A DNA stretch of 64,000 nucleotides from Oegoconia quadripuncta (Eukaryota; Arthropoda; Insecta; Lepidoptera; Autostichidae): contig OX438745.1 in assembly GCA_949316235.1 (NCBI GenBank), positions 9,801,001 through 9,865,000 on the forward strand, given 5' to 3'. Both the position numbers and the translations under genes were made by a program. This document shows positions 23,740 to 35,024 of the stretch, piece after piece (position 1 is the first letter of the stretch; each line of letters begins with the position of its first letter). The notes under the pieces are model-generated. The model was not told the DNA's origin, made no database searches, and saw only the letters and a program-made list of their open reading frames with translations.

Positions 23740-23850
23740 TTTTTTTTTTATGCACAACGGATTAGCACTTGACTTCAATCACACCTGATGCTAAGTGAAG
23801 ATGAGGCCGAAGGTGGAAGCGTACTGCCCCGGAAACCGAAATATTCGGGT
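23740..23850 (-). repeat. SINE-1 3'-end fragment
   Basis: On the minus strand it covers GTTTCCGGGGCAGTACGCTT, CACCTTCGGCCTCATC and the CATCAGGTGTGATTGAAGTC end, with an (A)n-type tail. The head is missing. Confidence 0.75.
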
Positions 23851-25187
23851 TTAGTACTCTGTGTTTGAATCTAAACACGGTCGCTATCTATTATATTTTA
23901 TGTCATCTCTAAATTTAATCGATTAGACAATAATCCTCGATTTCTATCGATTAAAACGATTCATGGGAAAAGGAATTAATTGACCTATAAACATTGAGTA
24001 ATAATGGTACTCACTGAGAGGTACCCACCTTTTTCGATCGATGCCGGGAACAGAAAACTTTCTCCTAGAGGTTACTGACATGAACTTTTGATACAGGCGA
24101 CCACCCGTGGTCCAACTTGATGCATTATTAAGTTAAATGACTTGTTTGTTATTGTATTATGTTACGTTATTGTAGTATCACATTTAATGTACGGTACGCA
24201 TGCGGCTACGGACCAGCCTTTTAAAATCCAGGGGCGCGTCATTCGTAAAATAGTCCGTTTTCCTGATAAAACCTTAGTAAGGGAATATTTTATTTCACAC
24301 TACCATCTACATATCTTGGAGGTGGCTAAATCTTGCAAGGTTGCATGGAAGAGATCGCTCTTCTTTTATGCAGAACGGGTTAACTCTTGACATTTGTTTA
24401 ATAACAAAATTATTATAAATGGCTAATGCTATAGGTTTTTTTATCTAATTCTATTTAAATAACTGTTAAAAACTGTCCCTTGAAATAAGCTTAAACTGAA
24501 TTTTATTACACAGAATTGACACCAGTCTTCGCTTTGGAGTCAACACAATTAAGTATAATATTATGGTGAACCACAGTCCATACTCCCCTTCATTTCCTAT
24601 CATCGTGAGAAACGCGCTCAGAGTGGGAGTTTATAGGCCGATGATGATCATAGTAAATAGCTTCGCTTTCGAAAAGACTCAAGCATAAAGCTAGTCATCA
24701 TATATACACACTAACGTAACATTAAGACATTACCTATGTTCGTACACAACAATAGTTTTCTATTTAGCGTATACGCTTTCGCTAAAGCGACAGGGAATAA
24801 CACTTATCGGTTATTAGAAATGAAGCGCGATGGTCAAGTACGTTGGTATAGACCAATGTACTTGGTAAATTACATAGGTAATTTACTTTTGTCTTCACTT
24901 ACACAGAGGTGTCAACTATGCAGTATTATGGCAGAGCCAAATCTACACTCCGTAGTGAAAAAAATTAAGGAAACTTAACGGTAGGATATGAGGTAATATG
25001 TGTCTGTATATGTCCAGTCTTTGTACGGATGTATCCCGATATGCGTGGTCCAATTTGAATGCAGTTTTTGTTCATATTTAAGTTAATAACTATTTAAGCA
25101 TTTAAAAACCAAAACGCCCGACAACATGTTTTGCAATTTGCCGACAGCATGTTGGATTTTTTCCTATAAAATGTAACCTGTTACACT
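23851..25187. other. Intergenic, nothing firm
   Basis: A 30-base SINE-1-like end (24361-24390) and a GATGATGAT stretch near 24640 suggest old repeat debris. No host exon was recognised. Confidence 0.4.
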
Positions 25188-25436
25188 CCCGGGTCCGCAG
25201 TCTCGACATAGATAGCCACAGATTTAGGCCGTTAACTCCTAACGATCTTATTCTAAAGTTTATAGTGTTCATAATCATATCAGTTTTTGTTGGAAGCCTG
25301 AATCCTAATTTCAATAAAAACCGATATTTTCATAGTAAAGACTCTAATTCTCCAATTAAAATGACATTGTTAGGACTTAACGACCGAAATCGGTGGTATA
25401 GCGATCGCTATCTATGTCGAGACTGCGGGCCCAGGT
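25188..25436. mobile_element. Short inverted-repeat element, about 250 bases
   Basis: The left end GGGTCCGCAGTCTCGACATA and GATAGC recurs as its reverse complement at 25406-25436, with two changes in about 29 positions. Similarity continues inwards with small gaps (CCTAACGAT versus CCTAACAAT). No reading frame; a MITE-like element. The target duplication was not identified. Confidence 0.7.
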
Positions 25437-25564
25437 ATCAAGACGAATCTAACGGCACTTTGAAATTGCTCAAGCCGTTCAGGCTACAGGATACGCCAAA
25501 GGAACGGAAATACATACATACACACATATTTACATTCATAAACTCGAAAAACATTACCCTCTTA

Positions 25565-26500
25565 CCTTTTTTTTTTATATGAGAGAGCGGCAAACGAGCA
25601 TGCGGGTCACCTGATGGAAAGTAATCACCGCCGCCCATGGACACCCGCAACACCAAAAGGGTCACAGATGCGTTGCCGGCCTTTGAGGAAGGTGTAGGCT
25701 CGTTTCTTGAGGGTTCCAATGGCGTACTTGTTCGGGAATACCGCTGCCGGAAGTCCGTTCCACAGGGTGGTCGTACGTGGTAAGAAGTTTCTTGAGAAAC
25801 GTACAGTGGTAGACTTCCACTCATCCAGGTGATGTGGATGGAAATTTAATTTCCTCCGAGAAATGTATCGGTTAAATTGAGCAGCGGGTATTAGCTCGAA
25901 CAGTTCTTCAGAACACTCCCCATGAAATATGCGATAGAGAATGCAGAGGGACGCGACGTCTCTTCGCAACGCCAGGGGATCCAGTCGGTCAGTGAGACAC
26001 TCTTGGCCGACAATTCGGACTGCGCGACGTTGAACGCGGTCAAAAGGAAGAAGCTGGTACTGAGGTGCCCCAGCCCATAGGTGAGAACAATACTCCACGT
26101 GCGGCCGAACTTGCGCCTTATAAAGTTGGAGGCGGTGAGCCGGCGTGAAGTAACGAGCCGCTCTATTGAGGACACCTAACTTTTTGGAGGCCAACTTGGC
26201 CTTTTCCTCCAGATGACCGGGGAATTAAACATTACTGGAGATGTTCACTCCGAGAATCCCAATACTCAGCTTAACGTCAAGGGGAGTGCTCTGAAATTGA
26301 AGAGACAGAAGAAATGGAATCTTCTTTGCGGTGAATGCGCAAACTTGTGTCTTTTTAGGGTTAAACTTAAACTTACTTACCTTGAGCAAGCGAGTAAAAA
26401 GTTGGGGAAAGGTTTTAGCCATGTTTGATAAAAAAATCGATTCATCTGTTTCGATGATATACCTATAACTTTTAACACATTGCCTTTGTATCATCATCCT
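25565..26500 (-). pseudogene. 5'-truncated jockey-like LINE, frameshifted
   Basis: Two minus-strand frames form one protein end. 26497-26225 holds NPKKTQVCAFTAKKIPFLLS and IGILGVNISSNV (late RT palm and thumb). 26194-25625 holds KLGVLNRAARYFTPAHRLQL, the VEYCSHLWAGAP motif, DRVQRRAVRIVG, LYRIFHGECSEEL and TTLWNGLPAAVFP. The join needs a frame change near 26200. The element ends at an oligo(A) run (TTTTT on the plus strand at 25569-25576). The catalytic YADD block is absent, so it is dead. Confidence 0.8.
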
Positions 26501-26763
26501 CAGCTCGTAAGCATCCCTCTACAAGGATATAGGCCTTTCCTCGTATAATGAGGGAGTATGGGCCATAGTCAACCATGCTGGACCAACGCGGGTTGGGAAC
26601 TTCACATGCCCTTGAATGTTTATTTCTCAGGCATGCAGGTTTCCTCACGATGTTTTCCTTCACCGTTTAAGAGCAGCCGGATAAATGCACATAAGTAATT
26701 AAATTAAATTTAAAAACTCACTCACAACAACAGCCATGCCGGCCTTAGGACTCCAAATTGATA
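26490..26763 (-). repeat. SINE-2, head-truncated copy
   Basis: The tail side (plus-strand ATCATCATCCTCAGCTCGTAA) and body (GGAACTTCACATGCCCTTGAA, CACGATGTTTTCCTTCACCG) are present. The copy stops at GGACTCCAAATTGATA, just before the A-box part of the tRNA-like head. Confidence 0.8.
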
Positions 26764-27133
26764 ACTGAAATGGAATCATGATCCATAGCAGTAAGGGAAA
26801 TAAGAATAAATTGATTGGTCCCATTCATAGTCACAATGACACAGTGATCTCATGCACCTTTACAACAATTTTAATTAATAGCCTTGTATACGAAGCTGCT
26901 TTCGCCCCGCAAAATCTCCATTTCCACCTAGATAACACGCAGGTAGATAAGCTAGGAAATAATATACTTACATTTGACCATGGCTACGAGACACACAGGA
27001 CATCATACAAAACAGTAACTCAAAATATGTATACTAAGCTTAAATGATTACGGTTTGAATGAATACTCTATATTTGGATATTTGACTTGCTTTATATGTT
27101 ATATTAGTTGTTAGTGTCTGGCGTAGGTATCAT

Positions 27134-27260
27134 AGAAAGCGTGATATCAACAACATATATAGATTTGCACGTTTCAACTGAGATGGACTCATCGTGTCGC
27201 TTGCGCATTTCTGTATATTTCTAACGGTGAATCGTGGATATTGTTTAAATTTTTCATCTG
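27134..27260 (+). repeat. LINE 3'-tail-like repeat fragment
   Basis: ATATATAGATTTGCACGTTT, GCGCATTTCTGTATATTTCT and GGTGAATCGTGGATATTGTT parallel 36315-36430 and 6220-6320. The characteristic first part is lost here. Confidence 0.45.
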
Positions 27261-27993
27261 TGACAGTTTGGCCGGAACTATTCCAATTCCAATTTATTGT
27301 TTTGGCTGCATCGTTGTGCACGATGATTCTGCCAATGTCAGGGTTGAAGTTCACAATGCTAAAGTTGACGATTGTAAGTTAAGCTTCTCTAGTTTGTGTA
27401 GCTGGAGAAAGGACAAACAGAACAACACATATAACCACCACCGGCCGGAATTATGAAGTTTTGTATTTGAATGAAGTTGTATGTCTGTTTAATTTATGAA
27501 TACTGTGACGGTAGTCCTTGACCGGTAGAAAGTGGTCGATCTAGTCGGCACGAGATCGACATGAATAGTTCTTTGCATCATCATAAACATTATGTGTTGG
27601 GGTTTTAAGTCCGTGGTATTTGTTATGAGACTAACGTCCGGGTCCGGGTATTGTGGCCTTTTTAGTGTTCCTGACAAGAAATAGCAAAACAGTCGAATGG
27701 AATCATCTCGACGTCTTTCAGAAACTATTTGATGTAGACAATTGAAATTTCGGCATACTAGTAAGAAACTTAAAATTTCGATTTTAAATTGGGTTATTGG
27801 ATTAATAAAATTTAACACCAAAAGTGAAAACAAAAATAAAAAAGAATACTGATAATTTAAAGTGGAATGTCACTATATAGAAAAAACGCTTCATTGTAAT
27901 ACAAAGTGAGAATCTGTAATTGGTATAACTTAGGCTTATAGATTTTGAGTAATAGTTTTTTTTATAATGATGCTATTGATTCTGTATTATCCA

Positions 27994-28323
27994 AACCGCC
28001 TCCGTGGCTCAATGTGAACAATATTGGGTTTACGATTCAGAGGTCGCGGGTTCGATCCCCAGCGGGGTACATGTTTAAGTACTCGGTTTGGTTGGTGGTA
28101 GGGCATTTAAATGTCCACCTGGCTAGCTACCACCATCTTATCTAAATCTGCCGCTAAGCAGCAATGTTAATAGCATTGTTGTGTTCTGTCAGAGATAAGA
28201 TAGCCAGTCCCCCAAATGTGTTGGGGTTTCCGGGTCAGTACGCTTCCACCATCGACCTCATCTTCACTTAACATCAGGTGTGATTGAGGTCAAGTACCAA
28301 CCCTTTGTTCAAAAAAAAAAAAA
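27994..28323 (+). repeat. SINE-1, near-complete copy with A-tail
   Basis: The head CCGCCTCCGTGGCTCAATGT, B box GGGTTCGATCCCC, full body and CATCAGGTGTGATTGAGGTC end run into a 13-base A tract. It is one of the least degraded copies and a good family reference. Confidence 0.9.
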
Positions 28324-28721
28324 TAACAAAAAGAATGAATGCTTTCTACCTCTACCTACTACTACTACTCTCTCCTACTCTACCTGGATGATTTAACGAT
28401 CATATTTTCGCCTTCGAATAATTTTCAATTTAGTATTTGGTATGAAGTAATTTTTTTTTTTGGTTAGTAAGGAAACCCTTTAATAAACTGTATTTTGCGG
28501 GTCGCATATTTAAATGAACTCTTTAGTAGAGGGCGCTGGTGTCGTTTTATTCACAGTACATAATATTCATATCGCATTGATTTTTTATATGCCTTATTTT
28601 TCCAACACCTGACAGCAGGTGCCATCAGACTGACACAATCCTATTGAGAGGAGCCTGAACCCCAGCTGGTGATGTAAGACGTCATGAATGTCATGTGAAT
28701 CCAAGATAAATACTGTACACC

Positions 28722-28860
28722 ATCACCAGCTTTTAAACATCCCATTGCATGGTACAGACCTTCTCACATAATGGGCCCGGTGCATATTGTTACAGACGCC
28801 TTTGAATTTCTTCTCAAGCATACAGGTTACTCGGGATAAGAAAGAGCCAACGACAATCAG
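28722..28860 (-). repeat. Diverged SINE-2 copy
   Basis: ATCACCAGCTTTTAAACATC, GCATGGTACAGACCTTCTCA, GCCTTTGAATTTCTTCTCAA and GCATACAGGTTACTCG follow the order of the SINE-2 body and tail at 15899-16050 with many changes. Confidence 0.5.
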
Positions 28861-28903
28861 AGCTCCTTATTAAATTTCTTCAAAATCTATGGTCTGATAA
28901 TTT

Positions 28904-29195
28904 TTTTATGTACAAGGGGTTCGCCCTTGACCTCAGTTATGTTATCTGATGTTAATTAAGGATGAAGGAAAGAGTAAAATTAAACAGAAACCTCCAACTT
29001 ATTTGGGGGACTGGCTATCTTATATCAAATAGCCGTGCTGTTAACCCTGTTTCTTGGCGGCAGATTCAGACATCTTACTACCAAACAAACTGAGCTGGGG
29101 TCATAGACTTATATATTATTTAGTATTTAAATCAATGGCTGGGGACCAAATTCGTGACCGTGCATCTTGTTATCGTTGATTCCTGAAGGCGGTTA
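28904..29195 (-). repeat. Diverged SINE-1 copy
   Basis: TTATGTACAAGGGGTTCGCC, ATCTGATGTTAATTAAGGAT, CTTATTTGGGGGACTGGCTA and TTCTTGGCGGCAGATTCAGA follow SINE-1 order on the minus strand. The head is badly eroded and the copy is clearly older than 27994-28323. Confidence 0.65.
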
Positions 29196-29734
29196 AAATA
29201 AATTATTGTCAGGAAGATGGAAGTAATCCATACTTTTTGCTATAAATAGATAAGAAAATAGTATTACATCGCACTTTAAAATCAAATATGTCCTCCGATT
29301 ACACTTGAAATAATATTTCGTTCAACTGTATGACTAAGTTTTTGACCCACTATTGCATCACACAAACAACAATGGACCGAAAAAAAAGAATAAAAAAAAT
29401 GAAACTGGCACAACAAGTCACCTCACGTAAAGAAATGAGGTTACATAACGAAAGTTAATCTGTGGTCAACCTTTTTTTAAAAGAAAGCGAAGACTGCTGG
29501 CGAGTTTTGTAAATGATTTACTGCTAAGATGTTACTTTACACCTTATTAGAGCCGCACATGTTACTAAATTGAATGGTGATTTGATGAATTCAAAATGAT
29601 TTTGAAAATTCAAAGTGAAGTGACGTAACGATTGAGGTGCTGTAGTGGTTAGGTAATTGCTCATTTAGGTCACTCATTCTAATTTCGATTTTTAGTATTT
29701 GATATTTTAATTAATTAATTTATATCAAACGGGT

Positions 29735-30110
29735 GGGGCTTTTTGGCGGGATCTTGGCGAGTGAAGTTGCATTTTTGTTTATAATTCTTATAAACTGTGC
29801 ATTCTGACTTTTGAAGCTTAATAATAGCAGAATTTTGTGCAATAGTTAGTAAAGTTCACTTGTAGTGAAGGGAAGTGTAAATTAAAGTGCGTAACGAAGC
29901 TTTCGGGTTCCCACAAGAATCTTTTGTAAAGCATTCTGTCACTTTACTGAAGAATGACTTGACCGTGACTCGACTCTGTATAAGCTAAGTATACCACGAA
30001 TTACTTATTTTGACTGAGACTAACTTTCAAACTGATGAAATAAGAGCAATAAGATATGGCTGTATGGGCTTATATCCCTTTGCCTTCTCCGAGAAGAGTG
30101 AATAAAACGA
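29735..30110 (+). repeat. 370-base dispersed repeat, copy 2
   Basis: It matches 20735-21110 along its length, with small indels (for example loss of AAGCCGCCA after CCCACAAGA). It ends at AATAAAACGAG. Confidence 0.75.
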
Positions 30111-30321
30111 GAAAAAGAAGGGTGGGAGGTTGTAACGTTTTACGTCAAATTTGATGATATTTAAAACGTTTAAACTGAAAAACCATATTTTTAACCCGAC
30201 TGAAGAGAAGGTCATGTGAAATGTATAACGTATGTGAGATATTATGGGAATACGAGGGATAGTGGCAGTGCTACTTTAGCACCCATATAGCTGGTAATGT
30301 CAGATTGGCAGTCCAAGTGTC

Positions 30322-30481
30322 GGTGTCGATTCTGATGTACACCAACTAAACTAAACTAAACTAAAACCAGTTTTAAAGTAGTACTGTCTCTTTCTCCCTG
30401 GAACAGTACGATGCGACGGCACCACTCCAAAACTGGTTTTAGTTTAGTTTAGTTTAGTTGGTGTACATCCGAATCGACACC
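30322..30481. mobile_element. Foldback element, 53-base inverted arms
   Basis: Arms 30322-30374 and 30429-30481 are reverse complements with a single mismatch, enclosing a 54-base spacer (30375-30428). Each arm includes four ACTAA-type units. No coding capacity. A half copy lies at 303-410. Confidence 0.9.
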
Positions 30482-30649
30482 ATTGTATGTTAAAGTTGCA
30501 ACCAGACGTGTGGAGCGCTCTAAATCACATTTCCATCTGTTTGGGAGGGAATTTATTATTTTTAATTAGCTGGTTTTAATATTTTGGATTATTATAATAA
30601 GATTTTGGACACTTATACCAATTATAGAGGCCATGTCCGTTATGTATAC

Positions 30650-30965
30650 TTTTTGCTATACACAACAGGTTAGTACTTGACCTCAATCACACCTGATGTT
30701 AAGATGAGGTCAAAGTTGGAAGCTTACTGACCCAACCCCATCTTATTTGGGGGACTGGCTGTCTTATCTCTGACAACCGGAACACAACAAAGCTATTAAC
30801 ATTGCTGTTTGGCGGCAGACTTAGATAAGATGGTGGTAGCTAGCCAGGCGGACATTTAAGATGCTTTACCAATCAAACTGAGTACTTAAACATTTCCCGC
30901 CGGGGATCGAACCCACGACCTTCGATTTGTAAACATTATGTTGTTTACATTGAGCCACGGAGGCG
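30650..30965 (-). repeat. SINE-1, near-complete copy
   Basis: The minus-strand head CGCCTCCGTGGCTCAATGTA, B box GGTTCGATCCC, body and CATCAGGTGTGATTGAGGTC end are present. A few short deletions distinguish it. Confidence 0.85.
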
Positions 30966-31222
30966 AATACTTAATTACGGACAAATTTACACTGGTATAT
31001 TTATTTAAACATCTAAAACTCGAGAATATAATTATTCATACTCATCACACAACCTTACATCGCTAGTGGGTATCGATCTTTTTGTCGAAAATATTGATGA
31101 TATTTAAATATAACTTTTAATTTCCAAAAGTACCTAATGTTATAGTGGGTAAGCTTTGGTTCAAGCCTTGTATTGTAAATCCGTTGTTGAAGTTCTGTTG
31201 TGCTACAACAGTATCAAATAAG

Positions 31223-31335
31223 CAAAGCTGGGCATTAACTCGTTAATCGTTAATTAACGTTAACATTTCGACCAACGGATTAACATTTAAGTTAACTTTT
31301 AAAATGTTAACGGACTCGTTCAATTTCGTTAACCG
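31223..31335 (+). repeat. GTTAAC-rich element end
   Basis: CAAAGCTGGGCATTAACTCG is followed by overlapping TTAATTAACGTTAAC and GTTAACTTTT palindromic units. The CAAAGCTGGGCA start resembles a hAT-type terminus, but no opposite end was found, so the class is a guess. Confidence 0.35.
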
Positions 31336-32461
31336 AGTAGATATAGAAAGAAAGAAAAATTATTTAATCCCATCTCATGACACAAACAATCAGGTACAAA
31401 TATTACACAGTCCAGACACATACAAAAAATAACATTGTATTTGCCATCTAATTGTCGGTGTCGCAAGGTGGAGTCAAAAAGGTCTCCAACTCAGCATGGG
31501 TTGTAGCCGTTCACTACAACGCTGGTTTTCAGTGGAGCCTCCAAATGACACACGGACACTGGTCAACAAATGTACATACAAATAACAATTACAATTAATA
31601 GGAGTAACCAGCAAGATGTGAGGAGAGGATACATACGTGTATACATCTCTTTCTCTCAATAATAAAATACCTATTATATAAAAAAAACCTACATGTTATA
31701 GAAACAGTATATAATATCAGTAAATAATGAGTAAATAAAATATACATAACATACATACATAACCTATTTTAATTTCAGGCAGTCAACGTGAGAAAGACAC
31801 TAGCTTTACATGGTCAATATCGTCATTCATACATTAGACAGAGAAAACTCGCTCCATAGACAAAGAAAACCATCATGTAATTCCACCTATCCGAGTCATT
31901 AGTAAACAAAACTTGATGTATATGGTGTTATCGTCAGAAAGACGGTCGAGTCTTGAGATCGCTTTATAAATACGGCTCTGGGGACTGAAAGTCGAAGGTA
32001 CCCGGTAGATAGCTGTTGTTTTAACAACTGTTACCAGTTAGCTCCTACTAAAATATAGTCAGTTTCAATTCCTTATTAACACCTATTATTCAATGTTCCT
32101 AGAGATTGCCAATGTAAATAATATTGCTGAAGTCTTTATCAAAAGTACATGTACAATCAGGCTCAAAAGTGCAGTTATGGTCAAGGCTCAACGATTATTT
32201 TTTGTGTGCGAAAAAAAATTATCGTTCGTACTTGGAATATGATTGGACTTTTGAACATGACTGTACGTCAAACGTGCTAATTACGTCCATTACCACTACA
32301 TTTTTTTTTCTATTCGAAAGCTTGTGTTTTGCTAATTAACATGAGCTTCTTATTATGAAAGTGCAGTCGAGATGGGTGTCCGACTTTCAGTCACTACGGC
32401 AGGGGTTTGATCTTCATCAATGAAAATTTATTTAAAGCATCAAGGACATCAAAAATAAGTT
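31336..32461. other. Intergenic, nothing recognised
   Basis: No exon chain, SINE or inverted-repeat ends were identified. The 71-residue frame at 32124-32339 has no recognisable domain. Confidence 0.4.
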
Positions 32462-32790
32462 CTACACTCATAATCGATAGCCTTATACGTCCCCACTGTT
32501 GGGGCAATGCCCCCTTTCACTGGGTAAGTGTATGGACCATATCCACCACGCGGGCCTAGACTGACAGTATGTCTATGCCGCCTCTGTTCGCGACCTTTAG
32601 TTGAACACAACTGAAACCGACTATTTAACGTACCCGTCGAAGCACTGCAGCACTCGTATTCAAATGTCACTAGTGATCACCCATCCATGGACTGAGAGGG
32701 CCAGACATTGCTTAACTTCGCTAATCGAAAATGAATAGCGAATGCGACGCCCCAAGAGTACTTCTACCGATTGTGAGCTACGCCCTCTCG
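32462..32790 (-). repeat. 5S-rRNA-like SINE (SINE3 type), best copy
   Basis: The minus strand (about 32780-32672) reads GATTAGCGAAGTTAAGCAAT, GTCTGGC, then GTCCATGGATGGGTGATCAC. The order and spacing match the internal promoter half of eukaryotic 5S rRNA (GATCACCGAAGTTAAGC...GTC-GG...AGATGGG-GACC, spanning box A to box C). A non-5S body follows, with CCCAACAGTGGGGACGTATA near the end. 5S-headed SINEs are a known but uncommon class. The 5' third of 5S is poorly matched. Confidence 0.6.
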
Positions 32791-33198
32791 TAATGAGAGG
32801 AGGCTATGCTTCAGTAGTAAGAACTCAATGTGCCGTTGATGTACGAGTTCAATACAGTGCCCTAAAGCGCATCACACACGACCAACATAATATAGTATGT
32901 TTTATACTACTATCCCTGTCTTTTACACAGAGCTATATTAAAATATAAAAGAGAGGCCTCTGATCTCACTCTCAAAAAAAGACGGGGGTGTTAGGCCTAT
33001 TGCTGTGGGGAGTACATTCCGTCGCTTAGCGTCCAAAATCATTTGATATGTAACAGTATATTTGGCGTATATTTCGTATGTTCATCTCTCACTTTCATGA
33101 AGAGTATATCACTTCGTATGAGTGCGCAAGCAATATCTTAACATAAAATATTATCGAATCTTCAGCGTATGTGTCGCGCTTCACTGAACTCCCAAATA

Positions 33199-33525
33199 TT
33201 GGGTGTTTACCTATGAAATTGGAGTTTTTATCCTTCGTTAATCATATGTATCAATTCCTGCGATTTTCAAAGCTATATCCAAATTTGTTTTTTATTTGGG
33301 AAATGGAATGTTATTTCAAGGTGTCACATGAAATATTTTTAATTTCCTTACTTTTCAAAATTAACGCTGCCTATACTTAACTTAATGTTATCCGATAATA
33401 TACACAAAGTTTAGCTAAATTTGGATTTGCCGTTCCCGAAAAAAAAATCAAAAATGTTTGTATGGAGAAAACAGTCTTAATGAAATTCTTAATACAAAAC
33501 GCCAATTTCATAGGTAAGGACCTAA
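33199..33525. mobile_element. TA-flanked MITE, 327 bases
   Basis: The left end TTGGGTGTTTACCTATGAAA and the right end (as reverse complement) TTAGGTCCTTACCTATGAAA are inverted repeats. Both flanks are TA (33197-33198 and 33526-33527), as for Tc1/mariner-type elements. It is the reverse-orientation sister of 34624-35024. Confidence 0.85.
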
Positions 33526-33774
33526 TATTAGCAAAACAACCAACACCAGTACGATTCTACTCTCTATCTCCGGAGAGCATCATCAGATTCTAACCAAATT
33601 TATATTGGAAATTTATATCAAACAAAATAACAATCATTGAATTCGTTTAACAATTGAATATGGGTGAAAGAAAAAAAATACGTACAGATGAACATAGAAC
33701 CACCTTTTTTGGAGTCTTAAAAATATGTACAAGTTTTTAGCGCTCCATCATGAGACTGATCATCTTGCAAAATC

Positions 33775-34170
33775 TTCTTGCCCTGGTACCAATTTATTTG
33801 GTTTCGGCGTAGTAAGTCCAATATCTTCTATCAGCCGTTACCTCATCATTCACGCCCTTTTCGTTCATATCACCCTTCACACAGTCCATCCATCTTTTCC
33901 ATGATCTTCCTCTTCCTTTCCAACCATCGACATCCATATTCATCACTCTCTTAATAATATGCGTTTCATACCTCTTCAAAATATATCCATACCAAGCTGA
34001 ATGGTTTCCTTTCAACGTTTCAGTCACCGGTGTCACTTTTAAACTCCCTCTTACATACTCATTCCTTATTTTATCCATCCTCGTCACTCCACTCATCCAT
34101 CTCAACATTCTCATCTCTGCTGCATGCAGTTTTCTTTCATCCGTCTTCTTCATCATTCTTCTGAGGATCT
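33775..34170 (-). pseudogene. LINE carboxyl-terminal remnant
   Basis: A 120-residue minus-strand frame reads ERKLHAAEMRMLRWMSGVTR, NEYVRGSLKVTPVTETLKGN, AWYGYILKRYETH and GWKGRGRSWKRWMDCVKGDM. This is the conserved post-RT end of an insect endonuclease-reverse transcriptase. A second, more degraded copy is at 63395-63830. No RT core is attached, so it is 5'-truncated. Confidence 0.75.
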
Positions 34171-34623
34171 CGCAAAATAGTCTCGCTTTAAAATTGTGTG
34201 ATCCAAGTACCGTTTCGTATGTGTTACGTTGCTATTAGTCTTCTAATTACGTATGTCATTTTAATATAATATATTTGATAATTAACATAATAGCTTGAAA
34301 TTAGAAATGGTTTCCGTTTTCCACATTGCATAATACGAGTAGGTATAGTTCATGTTACAGAATTTTTAAAGTTATGATAATTTAAACAAAAGTCCGTTTA
34401 GTGAAAATGTAATGAACAGGTGTTTCTAATATAAAACTAAAGTGACTATTATTTAATCTAAGAGATTATGAATTAGTATGGTTAATGGCGGGCACTATTG
34501 GTCGCTTCATAAACTTTTCAATTCCGTGTTGCTTGAAAGCATACGCCGCCGGAGACTTGTTATATAGGTGTGGTGGTAGTGTTTTTCAAAATAGGTGATA
34601 ATACTCTATTGAAGCTATATATA

Positions 34624-35024
34624 TTAGGTGCTTACCTATGAAATTGGCGTTTTTTATGAAGAATTTCATAAAGACTGTTTTCTCCGTACAAACATTTTTG
34701 ATTTTTTTGGGAACGGCAGATCTTGTGTGTATTATCGGATAACATTAAGTTAAGTATAGGCAGCGTTAATTTTTAAAAGTAACCGCTTTATAAAAGTTTC
34801 AGCGAATCTAAGAAATGATTATGGAAAGCACATGAACAGAGGTCTGTTCAAATTTTTTTTATTATATGATTTAGCCCAGAAATTAAAAAATATTTCATGT
34901 GAAACCTTGAAATAATATTCCATTTTCCAAATAAAAAACAAATTTGAATTTGCTTTGAAAATCGCAGGAATTGGTACATATGATTAACGAAAAAAAAACC
35001 CCAATTTCATAGGTAAAGAGCCAA
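34624..35024. mobile_element. TA-flanked MITE, 401 bases
   Basis: Left end TTAGGTGCTTACCTATGAAA; right end reverse complement TTGGCTCTTTACCTATGAAA. The flanks are TA (34622-34623, 35025-35026). It contains about 70 internal bases missing from 33199-33525 (around GTTTCAGCGAATCTAAGAAA), so it is the fuller version. Confidence 0.85.

Noticed and set aside
24142..24390. 82-residue frame with a hydrophobic start
   Set aside because: The start resembles a signal peptide, but the frame ends in a SINE-1 fragment and no splice partner was seen.
25438..26175. Additional overlapping minus-strand frames
   Set aside because: Alternative frames of the jockey-like LINE remnant.
27489..27833. 114-residue minus-strand frame
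   Set aside because: No domain recognised; the text resembles translated AT-rich intergenic sequence.
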